Shown piece after piece: positions 1 to 5,247 of a DNA stretch of 5,247 bases. Position 1 is the first letter of the stretch; every line of letters starts with the position of its first letter. Position numbers and translations under genes: made by a program. Source of the stretch: Candidatus Puniceispirillum sp. (GTDB lineage: Bacteria; Pseudomonadota; Alphaproteobacteria; Puniceispirillales; Puniceispirillaceae); assembly GCA_016780525.1 (NCBI GenBank), contig JADHLR010000113.1, positions 1 to 5,247 on the forward strand, in the 5' to 3' direction. The notes beneath the pieces are model-generated. The model saw only the letters and a program-made list of their open reading frames with translations. It made no database searches and was not told the DNA's origin.

Positions 1-32
1 CAAACATTTTTTATGAGGAATTGCCACCTTGA
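1..32 (+). CDS. Possible 3' end of an upstream gene (partial)
   Basis: The frame starting at position 3 is open from the window edge and ends in TGA at 30-32, reading NIFYEELPP-stop. This TGA overlaps the TTG start codon at 29-31 of the next gene as TTGA, the usual geometry of translationally coupled operon genes. Another frame stops at TGA 14-16 and the third stays open, so the assignment rests only on the overlap. Ten codons are too few to recognise a family. The upstream gene could equally end before the window. Confidence 0.3.
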   Translation, partial: NIFYEELPP

Positions 33-943
33 CCCGCTTTGTTGCGAACTGCCTGATGTGTATTACCGCCATTGTCTGGGGCGCCACCTTTATTGCACAA
101 AAAACCGGCATGGAAACGATTGGCCCGATGGGTTTTACCTTTGGTCGTTACCTGATTGGCGCTGTCATTATTGTGCCATTTGCCCTGTATGAATCACGCA
201 AGATCAATTTGATCGCCGCCTTGCGCAAAGACAAACAGCTGGGGTTTGAGACATTTGGTCTGGGTGCTGTCATGTTTGGCGGGATTGGCTTGCAGCAAAC
301 CGCACTGCTTTACACGAATGTTGCGAATGCTGCATTTTTAACGGCGTTATATGTGCCGCTGGTGCCGCTTATTGCAGCGGTATTTTTGCGTCGACATGTG
401 CCGCTTAACATATGGCCAGCGGTTTTGCTGTCGATGGCTGGCAGCTATTTGCTATCAGGCACCTCGTCTCTGGATGCGCAATTTGGAGATTTGCTGATCA
501 TTGGCGGTGCGTTTTTTTGGGCGGGTCATATTTTGCTGATCCAGCATGTTCTGGAAAAGATTGCCGCACCGCTACAGCTATCTGTCTATCAGTCTCTGGT
601 GACTGCGCTTTTGGCCGGCATCGTTATGGTGCCTCTTGAAGCGCCGCATCCTGTCGATTTTCTGCCGGTGCTGCCACAGCTTGCCTTTGCTGGCGTGATG
701 GCGGTTGGCATTGGCTATACCCTGCAACTTGTGGCCCAGCGTCATACCCCGGCCGCCGCCGCCGCGGTGATTTTGTCGCTTGAATCTGTTTTTGCAGCGG
801 TTTTTGGCTGGTGGCTTCTCGGCGAACAGCTTGTTTCACTGGCGTTGATTGGCTGCGCGCTGATTTTTATTGCGGTAATTATTGCCGAAACCCTATCGGA
901 AAGCGCAATTAAACGCTATGTAAGGGCAGTGCTGAAAAGATAA
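29..943 (+). CDS. DMT superfamily (EamA) inner-membrane transporter
   Basis: This 304-residue protein has the length and pattern of the ten-helix drug/metabolite transporter superfamily. Two EamA repeats are visible, at about residues 5-142 and 153-288. The first begins with a helix containing the family-typical WGATFIAQK (17-25), followed by FTFGRYLIGA (36-45). The second carries QRHTPAAAAAVILSLESVFAAV (Q237 onward), with E252 and the closing LLGE (263-266) that are characteristic of EamA proteins. The C-terminus is short and basic (KRYVRAVLKR), as expected for a cytoplasmic tail. The start is TTG at 29: an in-frame TGA at 14-16 blocks extension, there is no in-frame ATG nearby upstream, and AGGAA at 16-20 lies about eight bases before it. 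Members export amino acids, metabolites or drugs, and the substrate cannot be predicted here. It is separated by 65 bases from the selenium cluster and a functional link to it is not shown. Confidence 0.9.
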   Translation: MTRFVANCLMCITAIVWGATFIAQKTGMETIGPMGFTFGRYLIGAVIIVPFALYESRKINLIAALRKDKQLGFETFGLGAVMFGGIGLQQTALLYTNVANAAFLTALYVPLVPLIAAVFLRRHVPLNIWPAVLLSMAGSYLLSGTSSLDAQFGDLLIIGGAFFWAGHILLIQHVLEKIAAPLQLSVYQSLVTALLAGIVMVPLEAPHPVDFLPVLPQLAFAGVMAVGIGYTLQLVAQRHTPAAAAAVILSLESVFAAVFGWWLLGEQLVSLALIGCALIFIAVIIAETLSESAIKRYVRAVLKR

Positions 944-953
944 AAAGATAATA

Positions 954-996
954 CGGGCGGTGACAGTGAAACGCTGACCGCGCCAGAGGCCGCCCG
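954..996 (+). promoter_or_regulatory. Two mutually exclusive hairpins in the transporter-flavin reductase spacer
   Basis: CGGGCGG (954-960) is a perfect inverted complement of CCGCCCG (990-996). The same left arm can instead form GCGGT (957-961) with ACCGC (977-981), extended after a two-base bulge by CAG (964-966) with CTG (974-976). The two folds share bases, so only one can form at a time. The longer one ends 12 bases before the flavin reductase start codon at 1009, just ahead of the weak ribosome binding site AAAGAG. Neither is followed by a T-run, so a classical intrinsic terminator is not supported. A role in attenuation or mRNA stability is inference only. Confidence 0.35.
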
Positions 997-1008
997 CAAA
1001 GAGTAGCT

Positions 1009-1512
1009 ATGACAATGATATCACCATCTGAAACTTCTGTGTCTGCGGCTGATCTGCGCCAGGTCATGTCGCATTATCTCACCGGTGTCACCATCGTCAC
1101 GGTGATGAAGCCGGATGGCACACCCTATGGGTTGACAGTCAATTCGTTTAATTCGGTATCCCTCGATCCACCTTTGATCTTATGGTCGCTCGACAATAAA
1201 AGTTCACAGCTATCGTTGTTTTCGAACGCAGCCGGATTTGCCGTGAATATTATGGCGGCTGACCAGAGCCAGCTGTGCCGGCGGTTTGCCAGTCAGGAAG
1301 ATGACCGGTTTCTGGGCATTGATTGGGTGCTGGGCGCTTGTGAACAGCCGCTTATCAGCAACGCGCTTGCGCATATTGAATGCCGGCCCTGGCAGATTTA
1401 CGCCGGTGGCGACCACACTATTTTTGTTGGCGAAGTCATCAGCGCCCAACATTTTGCAGATCGACCGCCAGCGGCATTTTTCAAAGGGCAACTTGGCCAA
1501 TACGAGAGCTAA
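1009..1512 (+). CDS. Flavin reductase-like, FMN-binding domain protein
   Basis: This 167-residue protein matches the flavin reductase-like domain (HpaC/FMN reductase type, split-barrel fold) over about residues 17-165. Visible signatures are an N-terminal MSHYLTGVTIVT (20-31), the flavin-binding stretch GLTVNSFNSVSLDPPLILWS (41-60), and the late GGDHTIFVGEV (133-143), whose GDH is the usual nicotinamide/flavin contact region. Such proteins use NAD(P)H to reduce free FMN or FAD, usually for a partner monooxygenase, and act in the cytoplasm. No monooxygenase is present in this window. Instead the stop TAA (1510-1512) shares its last base with the ATG of the oxidoreductase-SelD gene, which implies co-translation with it. 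The start ATG 1009 has a weak AAAGAG upstream; ATG 1015 in the same frame is a possible alternative. The exact flavin, the cofactor and the partner are not known from sequence. Confidence 0.87.
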   Translation: MTMISPSETSVSAADLRQVMSHYLTGVTIVTVMKPDGTPYGLTVNSFNSVSLDPPLILWSLDNKSSQLSLFSNAAGFAVNIMAADQSQLCRRFASQEDDRFLGIDWVLGACEQPLISNALAHIECRPWQIYAGGDHTIFVGEVISAQHFADRPPAAFFKGQLGQYES

Positions 1513-3800
1513 TGCAGTCGCAGCACCCCATTCTTGCAGACCTTGTTCTGGTTGGTGGCGGCCATGCGCAAATAGCTGTGTTAAAGGCTTTTGCAATGAA
1601 GCCGGTGCCGGGGCTACGGCTGACCATTGTGACAAGCAGCAGTCGCACCCCCTATTCCGGCATGTTGCCGGGCTATGTTGAGGGCGTATGGCATGATGAA
1701 GATCTGCATATTGATTTAAGACATCTTGCACAAGCGGCAAATGCACGGATCATCGTTGCCACGGTGACCGGCATCAATGCTGATTTGAAACAGATCCATT
1801 TTGACGATCGTCCAGCGCTAGATTTCGATGTTCTTTCATTAAATATCGGCGGACAACCAAATATCAACAGCATCAAAGGCGCCGCCAATAACACCATTCC
1901 GGTCAAGCCAATCGCTGGTTTTCAGGCACGTTTTGAGGCGTTGTTTGCCCAGCCATTACCGCGCAAACTGGCGGTGATTGGCGGCGGTGCTGCTGGCTGC
2001 GAACTGGCACTGGCGTTAATCACCCGATGGATATTCGAGACCGGCTCGCCCCCCGATATGACCATCATCAGCCAGTCGCATAAATTGATGCCGCAGATGG
2101 CGCCGCGTGCCGGTGCGCTTGTTGAAAAAAAATTGCGGGTTTGCGGCGCACAGATCATTTTGGGTCAGGCTGTGTTGTCGGTTGAATCTGAAATTTTAAC
2201 CCTCGATAATCAACAGACGGTGTCATTTGATGCCTGTTTTCTTGTCACCCAGGTGGCGGCGCCCGACTGGCTTGGCGCAAGTGGTCTGCAACTCGATAAG
2301 AATGGCTTTGTAGCGGTAAATGAAACCCTGCAATCTGTGACGCACCCATATATTTTTGCCGCCGGCGATGTGGCCTCTATCAGTCAGACCCCACGCCCAA
2401 AAGCTGGTGTATTCGCCGTGCGGGCTGGCAAAATTCTGGCACGTAATCTGCGCCATTATATTTTGCGCAAACCACTCGCCCGCTGGGCGCCGCAAAAGCA
2501 CTATCTGGCGCTGATTGGCACAGGTAAAAAACGCGCCATTGCCACACGCGGCGATTTTGCCCTGTCAGGATTTTTATTTTGGCACCTCAAATGCTGGATT
2601 GATCGGCGGTTTATGAAGAAATTCAAAAATCTGTCGATGCCGGCTGTATCGCCGAAAAACCCGTTTCCCGGCCTTCTTGAGCCGCAAACACCCGCACAAA
2701 GCCAAGCCACACCGCAACAATATGACCCGGCATTTGCCGCCATGCGTTGTCTTGGCTGCGCCGCAAAAACCAGCCATCAGGTGCTGCAGAATGCGATGCA
2801 GGCGGCGATTGAACTGGCCATCGCACAAGGTGCGGATGCGGATTTGATGCCACCATCCGGACTAGAAACGGACAGCGCAATCCTGCCAGATATGCCGGGC
2901 AAAACCGGCTGGGTTCAATCCGTCGATATATTGTCACAAATTGTTTCCGACCCCTATGTGCTTGGTGAAATCGCTTCTGTCCATGCATTTAGTGATATTT
3001 ACGCTTCGCTTTCCAAGCCATTATTTTCATTGGCTATTATAAACCTACCCGAATCAAAGCTATCGATACAAACAAACCAGTTGACGCATATTTTGGCTGG
3101 CGCATTAATGGCGCATAGTGCCGCTGGGGTGCGTCTGGTCGGTGGCCATACCAGCGAAGGTGGTGGCATGTCCGTTGGCTTTGCGGTCACCGGCAGTGGC
3201 GCACAACCGATCACCCAACCCACCCGGCAAAATCTTGATGAATCGTTGATGCCTGATGAATGTGTGCTGGTTGTGACCAAACCAATTGGCACCGGCGTGA
3301 TCATGGCGGCAGATATGCAGTTGCAGGCGGATGCATCCTGTGTCGATGCCGCGATTGCCAGCATGCGGCTTAGCAACGCCCAAGCCGCCGATATATTTCT
3401 GCAGAATAATGTGTTGGCGGCAACCGATGTGACCGGTTTTGGTCTGGCCAGACATGCGCAAAATCTGGCATTACGTCTGGGGGTGGCTGGATGCATCATT
3501 GATGTGTCATCGCTGCCGCTTTTGAGCGGCGTCACGCAGTTTTTGGCCGCTGGCATGACGTCCAGCCTGCATCCGCAAAACCGGCGCGCGGTCAAAATTC
3601 TGGGAAGCGATCTGGCGGATGACATGCGTTTTGAAGCCTTGTTTGACCCCCAGACAAGCGGCGGATTGCTGGGTGTTTTTGCGCAGAGCGATGCTGAAAA
3701 TGCGCTGCAAACGCTGCAGCAAACCAATCATCAAGCCGCGATTATCGGACGGTGTGACGCGCAAACAAACGGTGTCAAAATTGTCAGCGGGGGGTGGTGA
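1512..3800 (+). CDS. selD: Bifunctional pyridine nucleotide-disulfide oxidoreductase-like / selenide, water dikinase
   Basis: This 762-residue fusion has two parts. Residues about 8-340 are a two-dinucleotide-binding flavoprotein related to NADH dehydrogenase-like proteins: LVLVGGGHAQ (11-20) for FAD, YSGMLPGY a little later, VIGGGAAGCE with G157/G159/G162 for NAD(P), and YIFAAGD ending at D286 for FAD. After a linker rich in Pro/Gln/Thr (about 365-407), residues about 408-755 are SelD, which makes selenophosphate, AMP and phosphate from selenide and ATP. SelD landmarks are GCAAK with catalytic Cys416 and Lys419, the expected magnesium/ATP aspartates D454, D472, D495 and D639, GGHTSEGG (from 544), TDVTGFGL (from 638) and DPQTSGG (712-718). 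Codon 416 is TGC, so the enzyme is not a selenoprotein. ATG 1512 is chosen because homology begins there, it overlaps the previous stop (TAATG), and GAGAG precedes it; upstream in-frame codons read across the flavin reductase gene. Several positions flanking the conserved aspartates are unusual (see findings). The function of the N-terminal domain is unsettled in this fusion family; selenium reduction is often suspected. Confidence 0.93.
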   Translation: MQSQHPILADLVLVGGGHAQIAVLKAFAMKPVPGLRLTIVTSSSRTPYSGMLPGYVEGVWHDEDLHIDLRHLAQAANARIIVATVTGINADLKQIHFDDRPALDFDVLSLNIGGQPNINSIKGAANNTIPVKPIAGFQARFEALFAQPLPRKLAVIGGGAAGCELALALITRWIFETGSPPDMTIISQSHKLMPQMAPRAGALVEKKLRVCGAQIILGQAVLSVESEILTLDNQQTVSFDACFLVTQVAAPDWLGASGLQLDKNGFVAVNETLQSVTHPYIFAAGDVASISQTPRPKAGVFAVRAGKILARNLRHYILRKPLARWAPQKHYLALIGTGKKRAIATRGDFALSGFLFWHLKCWIDRRFMKKFKNLSMPAVSPKNPFPGLLEPQTPAQSQATPQQYDPAFAAMRCLGCAAKTSHQVLQNAMQAAIELAIAQGADADLMPPSGLETDSAILPDMPGKTGWVQSVDILSQIVSDPYVLGEIASVHAFSDIYASLSKPLFSLAIINLPESKLSIQTNQLTHILAGALMAHSAAGVRLVGGHTSEGGGMSVGFAVTGSGAQPITQPTRQNLDESLMPDECVLVVTKPIGTGVIMAADMQLQADASCVDAAIASMRLSNAQAADIFLQNNVLAATDVTGFGLARHAQNLALRLGVAGCIIDVSSLPLLSGVTQFLAAGMTSSLHPQNRRAVKILGSDLADDMRFEALFDPQTSGGLLGVFAQSDAENALQTLQQTNHQAAIIGRCDAQTNGVKIVSGGW

Positions 3801-3804
3801 AGCC

Positions 3805-4914
3805 GTGGCACCTCCAATCACCCGCATTGAAATTGATCAGGCGCTTGGCGATATAGAATTATTCGACAGCATCATTGATGTGCGTTCACCAGCCGAATTT
3901 GCCGACGATCATCTGCCGGGGGCCATTAATCTGCCGGTGTTGGATGATCAACAACGCGCCGAGATTGGCACCTTGTACAAGCAGGTCGATCCATTTACCG
4001 CAAAACGCGCTGGCGCGGCGCTGGTGGCACAAAATATTGCGATGCATCTGCAAACCGTTTTACAGGGTAAGGATCGCAATTGGCGGCCGCTTATCTATTG
4101 CTGGCGTGGCGGTCAGCGCAGCGCGGCTATGGCGCAGATTTTCGCCAATATTGGCTGGCATTGCGGCGTTGTCGATGGCGGCTACAAAGCCTATCGGCGG
4201 CATGTTCTTGATTGCCTTGACGCCATACCGCCGGCGATATCTGTGGTCATTCTCTCTGGCCAGACCGGCACCGCAAAAACGCATATTTTACAGGCGGCAT
4301 CGAAAAACGGCGCACAGATTGTTGATTTGGAGACTCTGGCCTGTCATCGCGGGTCGTTATTGGGCAGCGAGCCCGACAAGCCACAACCCAGCCAGCGGCT
4401 TTTTGAGTCACGCCTCTGTCAGTCGCTAAAAAGCTGTGACCCGCAGCAGCACATATTCATCGAGGCGGAAAGTAACAAAATCGGTAATATCCATGTTCCG
4501 CCGGCGTTATGGGCAGCCATGCGCGCCGCGCCATCTATACGCGTCACCGCACCAATGGCAGCACGGGTCAGTTTTTTACAGCGTGAATACGCGCATATGA
4601 TTCAAAACCCGGCGATGATCATGCCATTATTATCTAAATTGAAACACCGGCACAGCGCCGCACAGCTCGCCGCATGGAGTGCGTTGATTGATCAGCAGGA
4701 CTGGCACCCCTTTATCGAGAGCCTACTTGATGCGCATTATGATCCCGCTTATCAACGCTCGGGCAGCGCGCGGCGGGCCAATGAGGCCAGTGTGATGTCC
4801 GCGACGACGCTTTGTACCCTAGACATTGACCGGCTGGCGCACCTGCTCATCGAAAAATCAGCTAGCATCGGCACTGGCAAATCAAACAGCCCCGCCGCCA
4901 AAACAGATTTGTAA
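3805..4914 (+). CDS. mnmH: tRNA 2-selenouridine synthase (SelU/MnmH)
   Basis: The 369-residue product matches the roughly 364-residue enzyme that replaces the sulfur of 2-thiouridine at wobble position 34 of tRNA-Lys, -Glu and -Gln with selenium, using selenophosphate and passing through a geranylated intermediate. The N-terminal rhodanese domain (about 5-125) shows IDVRSPAEF (24-32) and the catalytic loop YCWRGGQRS with Cys99, equivalent to E. coli Cys97. A P-loop ATPase-like part follows: GQTGTAKT (152-159), HRGSLLG (181-187), QPSQ (194-197) and EAESNKIGNIHVP (220-232). The P-loop has Ala157 where the Walker A consensus has Gly. The start is GTG 3805, four bases after the selD stop and preceded by a G-rich ribosome binding site (about 3789-3797). 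The open frame continues upstream to an ATG at 3619, but that would overlap selD by 182 bases and add 62 residues lacking family similarity. Position directly after selD fits substrate supply from SelD to SelU. Confidence 0.93.
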   Translation: MAPPITRIEIDQALGDIELFDSIIDVRSPAEFADDHLPGAINLPVLDDQQRAEIGTLYKQVDPFTAKRAGAALVAQNIAMHLQTVLQGKDRNWRPLIYCWRGGQRSAAMAQIFANIGWHCGVVDGGYKAYRRHVLDCLDAIPPAISVVILSGQTGTAKTHILQAASKNGAQIVDLETLACHRGSLLGSEPDKPQPSQRLFESRLCQSLKSCDPQQHIFIEAESNKIGNIHVPPALWAAMRAAPSIRVTAPMAARVSFLQREYAHMIQNPAMIMPLLSKLKHRHSAAQLAAWSALIDQQDWHPFIESLLDAHYDPAYQRSGSARRANEASVMSATTLCTLDIDRLAHLLIEKSASIGTGKSNSPAAKTDL

Positions 4915-4924
4915 CAAAACAGGC

Positions 4925-4952
4925 TTGCATATCGGCTTTTGTTATGTATAAC
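4925..4952 (+). promoter_or_regulatory. Probable sigma70-type promoter of tRNA-Asn
   Basis: TTGCAT (4925-4930) resembles a -35 box and TATAAC (4947-4952) matches five of six bases of the -10 consensus, with a 16-base spacer. Transcription would start near 4959-4960, giving a leader of about ten bases before the tRNA at 4970. This suggests the tRNA is transcribed separately from the selenium cluster. An 8-bp inverted repeat, TAACAAAA (4912-4919) and TTTTGTTA (4937-4944), spans the -35 region. The call is based on consensus matching only. Confidence 0.5.
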
Positions 4953-4969
4953 CGTTTCGCAAGGCTTAT

Positions 4970-5044
4970 TCCCCGGTAGCTCAGCGGTAGAGCAAGCGAC
5001 TGTTAATCGCTTGGCCGGCGGTTCGAATCCGTCCCGGGGAGCCA
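4970..5044 (+). tRNA. tRNA-Asn (anticodon GUU)
   Basis: A complete cloverleaf can be drawn. The acceptor stem pairs TCCCCGG (4970-4976) with CCGGGGA (5034-5040). The D stem pairs GCTC (4979-4982) with GAGC (4990-4993). The anticodon stem pairs AGCGA (4995-4999) with TCGCT (5007-5011), around the loop CTGTTAA with anticodon GTT at 5002-5004. The variable loop is five bases. The T stem pairs GGCGG (5017-5021) with CCGTC (5029-5033), with one G-U pair, around TTCGAAT. Discriminator G5041 is followed by an encoded CCA (5042-5044). The wobble base is G, so this tRNA is not a substrate of the selenouridine synthase encoded just upstream. The anticodon stem sequence recurs downstream (see repeat entry). 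Confidence 0.97.
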
Positions 5045-5124
5045 AACCTTAGCCTCAAGAGCAAGCGAATACACTTCTTACCATCGCTTGACCCTTTAGA
5101 TATAGTTTTTCCCCGTATCGCTTG
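4989..5124. repeat. Repeats of the tRNA-Asn anticodon-stem heptamer CAAGCGA/TCGCTTG
   Basis: AGAGCAAGCGA occurs in the tRNA (4989-4999) and again at 5058-5068. ATCGCTTG, whose last seven bases are the inverse complement of CAAGCGA, occurs in the tRNA (5006-5013) and again at 5083-5090 and 5117-5124. Five copies of one heptamer in 136 bases are far more than expected by chance. Within the tRNA they form an extended anticodon stem; the pair at 5062-5068 and 5084-5090 could form a similar hairpin with a 15-base loop. They may be integrase binding sites, a remnant of a duplicated tRNA, or elements of a processing structure; the sequence does not decide. No copy of the tRNA 3' end is visible downstream. 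Confidence 0.6.
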
Positions 5125-5201
5125 TGTTTGGTTTCACCCCAGGCTCTTGGATCCGGATCTTGTCGCTGTTGTGTCATCATGCCCTCCCCTGACGGAATGC
5201 G
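5045..5201. other. Non-coding region after tRNA-Asn
   Basis: No convincing gene is visible here. Besides the heptamer repeats the stretch holds CAAGAGC (5056-5062), which is complementary to GCTCTTG (5143-5149), and a perfect 10-base palindrome GATCCGGATC (5150-5159). A run of five T at 5106-5110 lies 15 bases after the 5062-5090 hairpin, too far for a standard intrinsic terminator. Confidence 0.5.
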
Positions 5202-5247
5202 ATGACTCAAACGGTAAGCCGACAAAGTTCAGATTTTAATGTCAAAT
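5202..5247 (+). CDS. Possible start of a gene cut by the window edge
   Basis: ATG at 5202 opens a frame that remains open to the end of the window, reading MTQTVSRQSSDFNVK. GGAA (5194-5197) lies four bases before it, a rather short spacing for a ribosome binding site. Fifteen codons cannot identify a family, and an open stretch of this length can occur by chance. Confidence 0.25.
   Translation, partial: MTQTVSRQSSDFNVK

Noticed and set aside
944..1008. FMN riboswitch upstream of the flavin reductase gene
   Set aside because: The spacer is only 65 bases and lacks the conserved RFN element sequences.
1380..1511. Upstream extension of the selD frame to ATG 1380 (806 residues)
   Set aside because: The added 44 residues lie entirely inside the flavin reductase gene in another frame and show no family similarity. 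ATG 1512 gives the expected N-terminus and a TAATG overlap.
1210..1746. 178-codon open frame on the - strand across the flavin reductase-selD junction
   Set aside because: It is antisense to two well-supported coding regions and resembles no known family.
2748..2768. Possible selenocysteine codon in SelD
   Set aside because: The active-site codon at 2757-2759 is TGC (Cys), and no in-frame TGA interrupts the gene.
2999..3727. 242-codon open frame on the - strand
   Set aside because: It is wholly antisense to the well-supported SelD domain, has a Cys/Ser/Pro-rich composition without recognisable domains, and has no evidence of its own.
3619..3804. Upstream extension of the mnmH frame to ATG 3619 (431 residues)
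   Set aside because: It would overlap the SelD C-terminus, including DPQTSGG, and add residues absent from the family. GTG 3805 gives a normal-length enzyme with a ribosome binding site.
4752..5045. 97-codon open frame on the - strand reading through the tRNA, beginning MAPRDGFEPPAKRLTV
   Set aside because: Its N-terminal part is the antisense of tRNA-Asn, a well-known source of false proteins with a DGFEPP motif, and the rest is antisense to the end of mnmH.
5062..5110. Intrinsic terminator after tRNA-Asn
   Set aside because: The hairpin 5062-5090 has a 7-bp stem and a 15-base loop, and the nearest T-run starts 15 bases later, so it does not meet the usual pattern.

Overview
The window looks like ordinary chromosome from an alphaproteobacterium, possibly a marine lineage. 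Three things point there: moderate GC content by eye, a tRNA-Asn close to the alphaproteobacterial form with an encoded CCA end, and a selenide, water dikinase fused to an N-terminal FAD/NAD(P) oxidoreductase domain. The genus cannot be fixed from the sequence alone. All genes I accept are on the + strand.

Layout. Positions 1-32 may hold the last codons of an upstream gene, whose stop overlaps the TTG start of a drug/metabolite-transporter (EamA) family membrane protein (29-943). A 65-base spacer containing two alternative hairpins follows. Then comes a compact three-gene cluster: a flavin reductase-like protein (1009-1512); a bifunctional oxidoreductase-SelD protein (1512-3800), whose ATG shares one base with the preceding stop codon; and tRNA 2-selenouridine synthase SelU/MnmH (GTG start at 3805, ending 4914), four bases after the selD stop. 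A sigma70-like promoter (4925-4952) lies just before a tRNA-Asn(GUU) gene (4970-5044). The last 200 bases hold repeats of the tRNA anticodon-stem sequence and possibly the start of another gene.

How the genes work together. SelD makes selenophosphate from selenide and ATP, and SelU uses it to replace sulfur by selenium in the wobble 2-thiouridine of certain tRNAs. The window therefore encodes the two core steps of the selenouridine branch of selenium metabolism. No selenocysteine machinery (SelA, SelB, tRNA-Sec) is visible, and SelD itself has Cys, not selenocysteine, at its active site. The oxidoreductase domain fused to SelD has no settled function. Its tight coupling to a flavin reductase suggests, by inference only, that this cluster also handles reduction of the selenium donor. 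The tRNA-Asn is not a SelU substrate (its wobble base is G), so it is probably an unrelated neighbour.
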